Shown: positions 17,485 to 26,569, numbered from the stretch's first letter. The stretch is DNA of 32,194 nt from Bacillota bacterium (GCA_021781655.1 JAJXWJ010000038.1:1-32194), one strand, 5' to 3'. Made by a program: numbers and translations. The notes: generated by a model from the sequence alone, not told the origin.

Positions 17485-17883
17485 CTATTTTATTTTAATT
17501 TTTATTGGAGTAATATTTGTATATGGAGCTCCTGGTAAATAATTAAGCTGACTTATTACTAAATATAGATTTTTAGGTTTTGTATAGTAACAACTATTTA
17601 TTCCATCAAACTTTTCATAATCATCTATATAAGTTATTTTACTAATTTCCTTAAGTTGATCTGTAGCCGTATTTATAAGTATTCTTATTAACCACGTGGT
17701 GAATAATTTTGGTTCTTTAAGTTTATTAATGTTTAAATAAGCTTTAAATACTGTAGAACTTACTATGTCTAAAGCATCTTGTTCATTTTTCACATACAGA
17801 TATGATATTCTATAAAGTTTTTCTTTGTTAAAATCAATTAATTTTCCAAAAGATAAATCATCTCCTTTAATAGCCTTTTTTAT
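17485..17883 (-). pseudogene. Remnant of an ECF sigma factor, fused to a non-sigma tail
   Basis: Reading in one frame from 17883, the sequence gives KKAIKGDDLSFGKLIDFNKE, then LYRISYLYVKNEQDALDIV and KLFTTWLIRILINTATDQL: the N-terminus and region 2 of an ECF sigma factor. A TAA stop lies two codons before this and no ATG, GTG or TTG is available until a GTG at 17793, deep inside region 2, so the gene cannot start properly. Region 4 is missing; after DDYEKFDGINS the frame runs into CYYTKPKNLYLVISQLNYLP and a KIKIK end that does not look sigma-like and may be the tail of the adjacent anti-sigma gene joined by deletion. It abuts the CRISPR array's distal end. Confidence 0.75.
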
Positions 17884-17942
17884 TTATAATTAACCAAAGC
17901 CTCAAATATTTCTTTACAATTATTTTTGTATGCCAAAAGGCT

Positions 17943-20090
17943 ATGAATTTTCCAGTATGGATAGATTAAAACCATTAGTAAAACCAGCATCTATGTTAGG
18001 GTCAAGCGTATTTACATTCCAGTATGGATAGATTAAAACTGTTCCAATGCCTACAAGATTGCCAGAGTTTTTTAAATTTACATTCCAGTATGGATAGATT
18101 AAAACCATAACAGTTTCAACAACAGTTCCAAATCCTACGATAATTTACATTCCAGTATGGATAGATTAAAACTATAGGCAATATTTACGATAATCCAGAG
18201 TTATTAGGATTTACATTCCAGTATGGATAGATTAAAACTTGATTTATGTCTATTTTTTTTATACACTATTCAAAAATTTACATTCCAGTATGGATAGATT
18301 AAAACATCCATTTTCCATGCGTTTGCACCTTGGTTAATGTTATTTACATTCCAGTATGGATAGATTAAAACTTATCTCCTAACTGCGAAATAATCTGAGC
18401 AGTCATTATTTACATTCCAGTATGGATAGATTAAAACTCTTGCTCTATCTTTAAATTATTCTGTAGTTCTCTAATTTACATTCCAGTATGGATAGATTAA
18501 AACTATCATCAAACAACTTTTCTTCTTCTTTTTCTTCGTTATTTACATTCCAGTATGGATAGATTAAAACTACAATATAAGAAAAATACATAATTATGAT
18601 TAATAAATTTACATTCCAGTATGGATAGATTAAAACCACTTCATCATCTAACATATAACTTCTTATTCCAGTATTTACATTCCAGTATGGATAGATTAAA
18701 ACGTAAATTTCTATCTCTAAAAACAGCTGTGCAAGTTGTATTTACATTCCAGTATGGATAGATTAAAACTCAAAACCTTTATTAAAATTAGGTTCAAGGG
18801 GTTTAGATTTACATTCCAGTATGGATAGATTAAAACAATTGCTAAACAGGGAAAATCATAATAACAGACAAATTTACATTCCAGTATGGATAGATTAAAA
18901 CTTGATTTTGGTTTGTCAACCCTGTTGAATTTTCTTTTATTTACATTCCAGTATGGATAGATTAAAACAACTTGATGAAAGAATTAAACATCATAGGGAA
19001 CTACATTTACATTCCAGTATGGATAGATTAAAACTATACGATATGTGGAATAACATGTTTAATAATTCTATATTTACATTCCAGTATGGATAGATTAAAA
19101 CTGATTTTGCGATACGAAGAAGAGTTAAGAAAATTAGATTTACATTCCAGTATGGATAGATTAAAACGAATTGGAGGTTATATTTTTATGATTGAAATTG
19201 TTAATTTACATTCCAGTATGGATAGATTAAAACAATAATAGTATGTTGTAATAAATTTAAAAACTCTTAAATTTACATTCCAGTATGGATAGATTAAAAC
19301 CAGCGACACCGCACAATACCTAGTTAATCGTGTATTATTTACATTCCAGTATGGATAGATTAAAACCAAATTCTTTAAGTTTTACATCTCTTGGGTCTGC
19401 TTCATTTACATTCCAGTATGGATAGATTAAAACAAGCAGCGAGCTTGCCTAGAACTAATCTATTCCCTATTTACATTCCAGTATGGATAGATTAAAACCC
19501 TTGCTGTATTTTTCTACGCTGTATTTTTCTACAATATTTACATTCCAGTATGGATAGATTAAAACATAATCTTCTTCTTTGAAATATAATATAGCTTTAT
19601 CATTTACATTCCAGTATGGATAGATTAAAACGATATTTATTTAGGAGCAGATAGTCAAGATTATCAGATTTACATTCCAGTATGGATAGATTAAAACCAT
19701 TGAAACATATACATTTTCAGAAGCTTTAGAATTATTTACATTCCAGTATGGATAGATTAAAACCATTCCAAGTTCTGTAAACACACTCATAGCACTTCAT
19801 TTACATTCCAGTATGGATAGATTAAAACTAGCAGTTATTTTTCTAGTAAATGATTTTTATGTAATTTACATTCCAGTATGGATAGATTAAAACTTATGTA
19901 AATGATAGCTCTCTAAAAATTTATTTAAAATTTACATTCCAGTATGGATAGATTAAAACTACAAATACAGGCTACCGTTCAGCAGCTACAAATACATTTA
20001 CATTCCAGTATGGATAGATTAAAACTATGGTATAATAAGTACATAAGATAAGTTAAAGAAATTTACATTCCAGTATGGATAGATTAAAAC
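17943..20090 (-). CRISPR. Type I-B CRISPR array, 33 repeats of 30 bp and 32 spacers
   Basis: Thirty-three repeats start at 17943, 18010, 18076, 18143 and so on to 20061, separated by spacers of 35-37 bp. Read on the minus strand each repeat begins GTTTTAATCTATCCATAC and ends GGAATGTAAAT; the last eight bases ATGTAAAT form the usual I-B crRNA 5' handle, as in Clostridioides difficile. Repeats 2-33 look identical. The repeat at 17943-17972 differs at four positions in its handle end, marking the leader-distal end. The array is therefore transcribed leftward from the leader at 20091-20278, so the newest spacers are on the right. I saw no duplicate spacers. Confidence 0.99.
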
Positions 20091-20278
20091 AGACCAATCA
20101 TTTAAATACCTATTGATGGGCGTTGCCACCATAGCTTTTGTCGATGTCTTTTTATTTTATATATTATTGTAATAATATTATTATAATTTTAAGACTTATC
20201 AATGTAAACCCTTAACCTGCAAGGTTTTGTCGTACTCTCATTGTTTTCACACTATGTCACATCGACAGCACATTAGTA
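20091..20278 (-). promoter_or_regulatory. CRISPR leader with array promoter
   Basis: The region between cas2 and the first repeat. On the minus strand TTTACA (20208-20203) is followed after 17 bp by TATAAT (20185-20180), so transcription should start near 20173 and include about 80 nt of leader before the first repeat. TGTCGATGT (20139-20147) and ACATCGACA (20259-20267) form a widely spaced 9-bp inverted repeat enclosing the promoter. A GC-rich dyad (GGC-GTT-GCC) lies near 20119-20127 and a small hairpin at 20214-20226. Leader sequences of this kind direct transcription and new spacer insertion. Confidence 0.8.
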
Positions 20279-20557
20279 TTAAAAAAAGTTAGATAATGCA
20301 TCATCCTTTTTACCCCAAAATTCTTTATCAAGCCATCTTTCGTTTCTACTTTTAAATATTATCACAGAATCTAAATCTTTTCTAATAAATTTATTTAATT
20401 CCATATTTAATTTTACTATTTGACTTTCTGTTATCTCACCTTCAAATACAGAATTTTGAATATGCGTTAAATATTTTTTGCAAATTTTAAATACCTTTCC
20501 TAATGCCCTTTGTCCATTTTCATCTCCACTTATATCATACACCAAAACAACATACAT
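20279..20557 (-). CDS. cas2: CRISPR adaptation protein Cas2
   Basis: A 92-residue ferredoxin-fold protein that forms the structural core of the Cas1-Cas2 integrase during spacer acquisition. MYVVLVYDISGDENGQRALG carries the first strand with the conserved Asp, and NSVFEGEIT and SVIIFKSRNERW match the family's second and third strands. The length is normal. It is the last gene of the cas operon, 15 bp after cas1, and lies next to the leader. The ATG is 9 nt after GGAGAA. Confidence 0.96.
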   Translation of the reverse strand: MYVVLVYDISGDENGQRALGKVFKICKKYLTHIQNSVFEGEITESQIVKLNMELNKFIRKDLDSVIIFKSRNERWLDKEFWGKKDDALSNFF

Positions 20558-20572
20558 ATCAGAATTCTCCTT

Positions 20573-21565
20573 CTACCACCATATTTTAAAACCTTCATAC
20601 TCCTTTTCAGCCATTAAATGTTTTATTAATTTATAACACTCTAGCCTTATTAAATGTTGGTATGTCACATCTTTTGATAACTCTTTATGATAAATTGTTG
20701 TTTTTAACATTTCATCAAACTTCATTGATATTGTTCTAGATGCATCTTTAGTTAAATGAAGATAATTTAATTCTTTTGTAAAACAGCTAGGTGTTATTTG
20801 ATTTCTATTTAACAATGAAAAAATTAACCTATCTCCCAAAATTGGTTTAAATACTTCAGCTAAATCTAAACTTAATGAAAATCTCCTTAATCCAGGTTCA
20901 TGTAAATAACTGATGGTAGGGTTAATTTGAGTTCTATATATTTCTCCAAGTACTCTCGTATACACTAGTCCGTTAACAAATGAAATCATAGTATTAATCA
21001 TATTGTCGGGAGGATTTTTTACTCTCTTTTCAAAATCTATTTTTTGATCAACAATGATATTCCACGCTGAATAATATTGTTTTCTAATATTACCTTCCAC
21101 GCCCATTAGTTCATTAATACTCTCTGTTTTTAAAATCTTTTTTCTAAGAGATTCAATTTCTATCATTGCTTTTTCAACATCTTTACCTCTACCGTTATAG
21201 TATCTTAGATTTCGATAAATATTAGCAGCTGCAGCGTCTATAAACTTTTGTGCTAAACAAATTCTTTTTTGTTGATCTTCGTAATGTCTAACTTGTCTTA
21301 CTAGCAAATTGCCTGCAAGTAAAGCCTCCTTTGGGTAAAAGCTGCCCGTGTAAAAACTATAATAATTAAAAAAATGTATAGGTATTTGATATTTTGATGC
21401 AAAATTTATAAACTTTGTATTAAATGTCATTTCGGACATGATATATAAATCTTCAACTTGCTCTATAGGAATATCTCTTGTTTCATTATCACTATTTGTA
21501 AATTGTAGTGTATTGTCTTTCCTATGCATCTCTCCATTATTATATATATAATAGCTCCGTTTCAA
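20573..21565 (-). CDS. cas1: CRISPR adaptation integrase Cas1 (type I-B)
   Basis: A 330-residue metal-dependent integrase that inserts new spacers at the leader end with Cas2. The N-terminal beta domain (YIYNNGEMHRKDNTLQF) is followed by the helical catalytic domain with the Glu in NELMGVEGNIRKQYYSAW, the His in ISYLHEPGLRRFSLSLDLAE and the following acidic residues. I use the TTG at 21565-21563 because GGGAGGAG lies 5 nt upstream and the protein then begins at the family's usual position. It follows cas4 by 18 bp. Confidence 0.96.
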   Translation of the reverse strand: MKRSYYIYNNGEMHRKDNTLQFTNSDNETRDIPIEQVEDLYIMSEMTFNTKFINFASKYQIPIHFFNYYSFYTGSFYPKEALLAGNLLVRQVRHYEDQQKRICLAQKFIDAAAANIYRNLRYYNGRGKDVEKAMIEIESLRKKILKTESINELMGVEGNIRKQYYSAWNIIVDQKIDFEKRVKNPPDNMINTMISFVNGLVYTRVLGEIYRTQINPTISYLHEPGLRRFSLSLDLAEVFKPILGDRLIFSLLNRNQITPSCFTKELNYLHLTKDASRTISMKFDEMLKTTIYHKELSKDVTYQHLIRLECYKLIKHLMAEKEYEGFKIWW

Positions 21566-21583
21566 AGTGACTCCTCCCTTTCA

Positions 21584-22078
21584 TTAAATATAACACAATT
21601 CAAAATATGCACAACTCTTGCAAATCTTCCTTTTTTCAAGTAGTGGCGGTAAGGATGCATTTACAATTTCTTTTAAATCTATTAAGGATGATTCTATATA
21701 CTTTTCATCTTTATCTGTTAATTCTATATCAATACTTTGCTTTAGAAGAGGATAATCAACTTTACCCTTAATTCCTTCTACTCCCTTATGTTTTAGATAG
21801 TATAAATAATATTTTACCTGAATTATTCCAGCTTCCTCTATTTTTTTACTCTTTTTAACTTCATGCAACATACACTTACTTTTTATATAGTCAATATTAA
21901 TTACATCGTCTATATTAATATGTTTCTCTTCTCTTTTATAAACATTTTCATCAAGAACCTTTCCTATTTTTACATTTTCATTGTCTCCTTCCATTTGTAT
22001 CTGATTGTAAAAGTACCATAATTTTCTCTTGCAAACAATGTAATAATATATCATCATACCGCTAATTGGCTTATCCAT
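21584..22078 (-). CDS. cas4: CRISPR adaptation nuclease Cas4 (RecB-like, Fe-S)
   Basis: A 164-residue RecB-family nuclease that trims prespacers and helps select PAM and orientation. Four cysteines, C16 (VCKRKLW) and C153, C156 and C162 (CKSCAYFELC), are placed to bind a 4Fe-4S cluster. The nuclease core includes a GKVLDENVY region, IKGKVDYPL (Asp) and the QVKYYLYYLKHKG motif (as IIQVKYYLYYL). The ATG at 22078 follows GGGAGGTGTTGTT; an ATG at 22093 lies inside that ribosome site and would overlap the cas3 stop codon. Confidence 0.95.
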   Translation of the reverse strand: MDKPISGMMIYYYIVCKRKLWYFYNQIQMEGDNENVKIGKVLDENVYKREEKHINIDDVINIDYIKSKCMLHEVKKSKKIEEAGIIQVKYYLYYLKHKGVEGIKGKVDYPLLKQSIDIELTDKDEKYIESSLIDLKEIVNASLPPLLEKRKICKSCAYFELCYI

Positions 22079-22092
22079 AACAACACCTCCCA

Positions 22093-24318
22093 TTACAAAA
22101 AATTATCAAAGTTTTCTTCTATTCCATTTATTTCTTTGGATGTTAATCTTATAAATCCCCATTCTTCATACTGACAATTTACAACATTTATAAATTCATT
22201 TCTACTTATTTGAATCTTCTTAATAATTGCATCTGTTCCTTTAAAATAAATATCATATCTACCTACTGGTACAGTATACTTTTTAATTTCTTCTTTTAAC
22301 TTTATTTTTTCTAATTTTACTTTTTCCAACTCTTTTTTACCCAAATTTCGATTTGCAACCTCTAATAGTTTTCTAGATCTTTCATCTATTTTATCTTTAT
22401 GTTTTTGGTAAATTTCATTTGGTATTACATCATAGGATATGATGTTTCTTAAATTTACATCTCTTTTATCCATACTGTAAGGCTCTAAGTCTTCTATCCA
22501 CTTTAAAAATCTACGATAATTTCTTAAATAATCACTGCCTTCTAAATTTTGTGTTGTTAAATATTTATTTATAATATTTAATTTGTCACTTTCTGTTAAT
22601 AATCCTTTTACATCTTTTATTGCTTCTTTTGATAATTCATATATTTTTTTATCAATAAATCCCTTATTCCCATTTGTTAAAAGATTATTATCTATGTTTA
22701 AAAATACAAAACAATTTGGTTCTGCTATAGATTTTATTCCCTTTCTGTTACACCTTCCAAGTCTTTGAAATAAGCCACTAATATCTGAAAGTTCTGTAAA
22801 CAAATAATCAAAATCGATATCTAAACTTGCCTCTACAATTTGCGTAGATATCCATATACACTGCCCACTATTTTCCGTTTTTCCAAACTCTAATATTTCA
22901 TTTTCCTTTGCTGCTCTGTCACATTTTATAAATTTACTATGCAATATATTTATATTTGATATTCCTTTTTCTAAAAGTTCCTTGTATATTTGTTGCGCTT
23001 TTTTAACCGTATTACAAACTACAAGTATTTTATTACTAATACCTTTTTCACTATTTTCTTGAAATTTATTGTATATACTATCAGTGTCCATATGGCTATT
23101 ATAAACCTTCACATTATGCCTTTTTATATCATTTATAAATGTTTTTTCTTCAAACTCAATTGAATTTTCTCCCGTTTTTAACAGATCCTTTATAAATGGA
23201 GCTAAAGTTGCTGTCAAAATTGCAATCTTTCCTCCAAATTTATTTACTGTTTTAATACCATAAACCAAATATGCAAGTAAATCTGATCCATACATTTGAA
23301 TTTCATCAATGACTATTTTTGAATAGGACAAAGTAGCAAGTTTAAGTTCATATCCTTGGTATTTAAAAACAAAGTCAAATAATTGATCTAATGTTGAAAT
23401 GCTAAGAGGTATAGAAAGTTGTTTACTCTGATTGTAATAATCCATAATATCCATTTCAATATTTTTATTGTTATTATAATAACTTAGTGCATCAGAATGA
23501 AGCAATGCTAATTTAGATTCAATATGGTTTTTATCTAAAATATCTTCTTTAACTCTTTCATATATGGAATTTATAGCTGTTTTTAAAGGCAATATGAAAA
23601 AGCCTTTATTATTGCCTATCCAATGAAGTCCTGCTTCCGTTTTCCCCATACCAGTTTGAGCAACAACTACAATGTTCTTATTTGTGTTTCCCTTGCAAAA
23701 CTGTTGAAGCTCATTCCAATTATAATTATTATTGTTACTTTTCCATTTCTTTAATAAATTATCAAGTCCACGATTTAAAAAATTATTTTCATATTCAATT
23801 GGAATTTCTCCACTTGAACTGTAGTCGCATTTGTGGAGAAAACCTTTTATTAAAATTGCATCCTCATTATCTTTTATTTTTTTTATATTACCAGGTGTAC
23901 TCATTTTAATAAAATTTACTTTAAAATCACTCAATAAGTTTTTTGTTAATTCTTTACATTCTTTATTTTGTATTGCTCTTAAACAATCACAATAGTCATG
24001 ATGATATAAAACTGCAAATGCTACCTTATAATAATCTTCTTTATTTTCAAATTCATTTTCATTTATAAAATACAGAGATAGCACGTTATGTGCCATCTCT
24101 GTATTTTCGTTAAACTTAGTATTATTTTCTATCCTTTTCTGAAATTCTCTGTTTGCTTTACCATAATCGTGATATTCACAAGCGATTTTGGTAAGCTCAT
24201 ATATATGCTGTTTTTTGATATAATTTAAACTTAGTAATACATCAAGATTTTCCAATAATTCATCTGTGTGCTGCCTTATAGTCTTGTTAGGTTTTGCTTT
24301 ATAAATAGATAAATCCAT
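22093..24318 (-). CDS. cas3: CRISPR interference helicase-nuclease Cas3 (HD plus DExD/H helicase)
   Basis: A 741-residue protein that unwinds and degrades target DNA after Cascade binding. The N-terminal HD nuclease has H17 and the H50-D51 pair (CEYHDYGKA) with further His at YHHDYC. The SF2 helicase has Walker A AQTGMGKTEAG (about 220-230), the DEAD-box variant VIDEIQ (336-341), TATLAP (motif III) and QIVEASLDIDFD and QRLGRCNRKG (motifs V and VI). The order HD then helicase is normal for type I-B. I start at ATG 24318, 6 nt after AGGGGTGTG; a GTG at 24327 overlaps the ribosome site. Its stop is next to the cas4 ribosome site, giving tight coupling. Confidence 0.96.
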   Translation of the reverse strand: MDLSIYKAKPNKTIRQHTDELLENLDVLLSLNYIKKQHIYELTKIACEYHDYGKANREFQKRIENNTKFNENTEMAHNVLSLYFINENEFENKEDYYKVAFAVLYHHDYCDCLRAIQNKECKELTKNLLSDFKVNFIKMSTPGNIKKIKDNEDAILIKGFLHKCDYSSSGEIPIEYENNFLNRGLDNLLKKWKSNNNNYNWNELQQFCKGNTNKNIVVVAQTGMGKTEAGLHWIGNNKGFFILPLKTAINSIYERVKEDILDKNHIESKLALLHSDALSYYNNNKNIEMDIMDYYNQSKQLSIPLSISTLDQLFDFVFKYQGYELKLATLSYSKIVIDEIQMYGSDLLAYLVYGIKTVNKFGGKIAILTATLAPFIKDLLKTGENSIEFEEKTFINDIKRHNVKVYNSHMDTDSIYNKFQENSEKGISNKILVVCNTVKKAQQIYKELLEKGISNINILHSKFIKCDRAAKENEILEFGKTENSGQCIWISTQIVEASLDIDFDYLFTELSDISGLFQRLGRCNRKGIKSIAEPNCFVFLNIDNNLLTNGNKGFIDKKIYELSKEAIKDVKGLLTESDKLNIINKYLTTQNLEGSDYLRNYRRFLKWIEDLEPYSMDKRDVNLRNIISYDVIPNEIYQKHKDKIDERSRKLLEVANRNLGKKELEKVKLEKIKLKEEIKKYTVPVGRYDIYFKGTDAIIKKIQISRNEFINVVNCQYEEWGFIRLTSKEINGIEENFDNFL

Positions 24319-24331
24319 ACTAATCACACCC

Positions 24332-25408
24332 CTAGTTAAAGTTAACTATATATGACTTTTCTTTACTTATATCAAAATAAAGATTATCACTTCCTACTTC
24401 CGCTGAATATAATGACGTGTACACAACTTTCTTTTTTTGAAAGATTCGTTTATTATCCTCAATCACATAATTTTTATTTATATAATACTTAGTTCCATTA
24501 GCTGATATTTTATCTCCCAACCTTAAATAAACAGATTCATTTTTTATAAGTTCATAGTCTATATAAGCAGAATATTCACTTGTTATGCCTTCTTCAATAC
24601 TATCTACAACATCTACAAAGCAAACCTCTTTAATATCTACAAAATCTTCACTTCTACCAATTGATTTTAAATTGTATATATTATCTTTAATATCAGTAAG
24701 AGTATCTTTATCGCTCCTTATGTGAAGGATTAATTCTACATTATTTAAAATTTCATAATATTTTAAAGATGTTGTAAGACTCGCAAATTTAGAATAGGGA
24801 ATTTCATACTCCTTATTTTTATAGTCTTTAAATCTATACTTAATTTTTTTTTCTAATTCCTTTATTTCTTTTTCTCTTTTGGAAATCATCTTAAATATAG
24901 TGGAATTTGACTCCCATTTTTTCTTTTTATCTGATAATGTTTTTTTACGTTTTTTTATAGCATCTAATACTTTATCAATTCTTTTCGATTTAAAATTAGC
25001 TAATTTTTTAGCTAATTCTTTTAATTCTCTATATTCTTCTAAAAGTTCTCTATCTATAACTCCTATTGCAATGTCTTTCCTAAAACTGCTTCCTTGAACT
25101 TTAGATTTAGCCACCTTGTCAAACGCAGTTGACAAAAGATTTTCATTTTTCATTTTTACCAAAATACCCCTATCATCTTCAGTAAACTTTAAAAAGCAGT
25201 GATCAATATACGTTTTTTTATGCATAGATTCATATTTTCCCTGAATGCTTACATCCATAGGGTGGTATGATCTATACCCGCATGCACTATGCAATGCTCC
25301 AATTATTGTTGAAAATGGTGGCAATGGATAGGTCATTTTATTATAAACAGTCTCTTCTTTTTTATAATTTGCACTGCTTTGCGTAAGTATAATTCTTAAA
25401 ATCTCCAT
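24332..25408 (-). CDS. cas5: Cascade subunit Cas5 (type I-B, Cas5t-like) with a coiled-coil insert
   Basis: A 358-residue RAMP protein that caps the crRNA 5' handle in Cascade. The N-terminus MEILRIILTQSSANYKKEET and YPLPPFSTIIGALHSACGY is the standard Cas5 opening with its glycine-rich turn. Typical Cas5 proteins are about 230-250 residues; the extra length here comes from a Lys/Glu-rich helical segment at about residues 118-200 (for example LKELAKKLANFKSKRI and SKREKEIKELEKKIK) that is predicted to form a coiled coil. The core resumes at YEIPYSKFASLTTSLKYYE. The ATG is 2 bp after the cas7 stop, and the ribosome site GAGGTG lies in the cas7 end. Confidence 0.92.
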   Translation of the reverse strand: MEILRIILTQSSANYKKEETVYNKMTYPLPPFSTIIGALHSACGYRSYHPMDVSIQGKYESMHKKTYIDHCFLKFTEDDRGILVKMKNENLLSTAFDKVAKSKVQGSSFRKDIAIGVIDRELLEEYRELKELAKKLANFKSKRIDKVLDAIKKRKKTLSDKKKKWESNSTIFKMISKREKEIKELEKKIKYRFKDYKNKEYEIPYSKFASLTTSLKYYEILNNVELILHIRSDKDTLTDIKDNIYNLKSIGRSEDFVDIKEVCFVDVVDSIEEGITSEYSAYIDYELIKNESVYLRLGDKISANGTKYYINKNYVIEDNKRIFQKKKVVYTSLYSAEVGSDNLYFDISKEKSYIVNFN

Positions 25409-25410
25409 AC

Positions 25411-26298
25411 TTACACCTCAAAATATGTGTTGATTTGCTTCCTTAAATCCTCAAAAAATTTAGTAACACTAATTAATGGTAATTCACTTTTAATTTCAAC
25501 TTCATTTTTGAAATTTCCACCTTCAAGCAATGCCACACTACAACCTTTTCCTATTCTATCTTTTAGGTCTTCTGTAATTAATAGCTTATCTTCTTTAACC
25601 TTTACCACGTTTTCAAAATAATGAGTTTTTCTATCAGTTAAGCCACCTACAACAAATAGTGGTTCAGCATTATCTAAGTTTCCTTTTACCACTAAATTAA
25701 GATTTTCAACTGCGTCTAATATAGCAATAACTCTATCTGCTTTTTCTTTAGCATCAGCTTCTGGTGTGTCAAAATTTTCGTCTTTACCTATCATATCAAG
25801 GTCAATGGTTAAGCTGTACATTTTCATAGTTTTATCAAATTCATATTGATAAGGCATAAGCCCACATTTCCCTGCATCAGCCTGTAAATTCAAATTGTTA
25901 TTTTTCGCATAGTTTGATGCTAAATGTAAATTATTATGAAATCTCGTTTCGTTTACAAAATCATCACAAGCAATTGCATCAGTTAAATAAAAAGAGCTCT
26001 TTCGAATATATGTATTTCCAATTGTATTCATGTAGCCACCCTCTAAGGCCCTACAATTTGTCGCATTAAGTTTATCAGAAACAACTTTTTGATTTACTTT
26101 TTTATCTACAACTGTTTGTAAATCATCATACATTCCACTTTGTACCATTATAGCGTTTTTAAGACTCTCTCTGCTTCTTGTTGCATAACTTTTACCATTT
26201 TTAAAAACCTTTTGAACACTTGAAATATTACCAAGACCTTCACCGTAATTAGATGTCATATTTGCAACAACTGTAAGTGTTAATGCTTTTTTATTCAT
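25411..26298 (-). CDS. cas7: Cascade backbone Cas7 (Cst2/DevR family)
   Basis: A 295-residue RAMP protein that forms the Cascade backbone along the crRNA spacer. MNKKALTLTVVANMTSNYGE followed by RSRESLKNAI, the NETRFHNNLHLAS segment and MYSLTIDLDMIG mark the Cst2/DevR branch used in type I-B (Tneap) loci. I use the ATG at 26298 because GGAGGAGAGAA lies just upstream; an ATG at 26313 precedes that ribosome site. The start lies inside the end of cas8b (8-bp overlap), so translation is coupled. Each Cascade needs several copies, in keeping with the strong ribosome site. Confidence 0.95.
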   Translation of the reverse strand: MNKKALTLTVVANMTSNYGEGLGNISSVQKVFKNGKSYATRSRESLKNAIMVQSGMYDDLQTVVDKKVNQKVVSDKLNATNCRALEGGYMNTIGNTYIRKSSFYLTDAIACDDFVNETRFHNNLHLASNYAKNNNLNLQADAGKCGLMPYQYEFDKTMKMYSLTIDLDMIGKDENFDTPEADAKEKADRVIAILDAVENLNLVVKGNLDNAEPLFVVGGLTDRKTHYFENVVKVKEDKLLITEDLKDRIGKGCSVALLEGGNFKNEVEIKSELPLISVTKFFEDLRKQINTYFEV

Positions 26299-26569
26299 TT
26301 TTCTCTCCTCCATTATCTTTATTTAGTGCATTTATAAACGTATAAGCTATATTTTTATTTCCTTCAAAATTCTCAAATAGATCATATGCAAAGTCAAAAA
26401 CAACTCCAGAATAGGAAGATAACTGTAATAGTATTTCACAGAACCTTTCATAATCTTTAAATGTTATTGCACTAATTAACTTCTGCTTGTAACTATCAAC
26501 TTTGTTTTCTGGAATTTCTGCCATTACTTTTTTAGCACTTTTATAAGCAGATTTCATTTGCTTGTCCAT
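26291..26569 (-). CDS. cas11b: Predicted internal product Cas11b (small subunit from within cas8b)
   Basis: Inside cas8b, codons TAT GGA GGG GAT AAA ATG place a GGAGGGG ribosome site 5 nt before the in-frame ATG at 26569-26567. The product would be 92 residues, starting MDKQMKSAYKSAKKVM, helical throughout, and ending with the cas8b stop. It is known that several type I systems, including I-B, make the Cascade small subunit by internal initiation near the 3' end of the large-subunit gene. The size and helical content fit that subunit. Expression is inferred, not shown. Confidence 0.75.
   Translation of the reverse strand: MDKQMKSAYKSAKKVMAEIPENKVDSYKQKLISAITFKDYERFCEILLQLSSYSGVVFDFAYDLFENFEGNKNIAYTFINALNKDNGGEKNE

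Noticed and set aside
18451-19369. Open frames on the minus strand within the CRISPR array (67 and 63 codons)
   Set aside because: They repeat the peptide VLIYPYWNVN, which is the translation of the CRISPR repeat itself; not genes.
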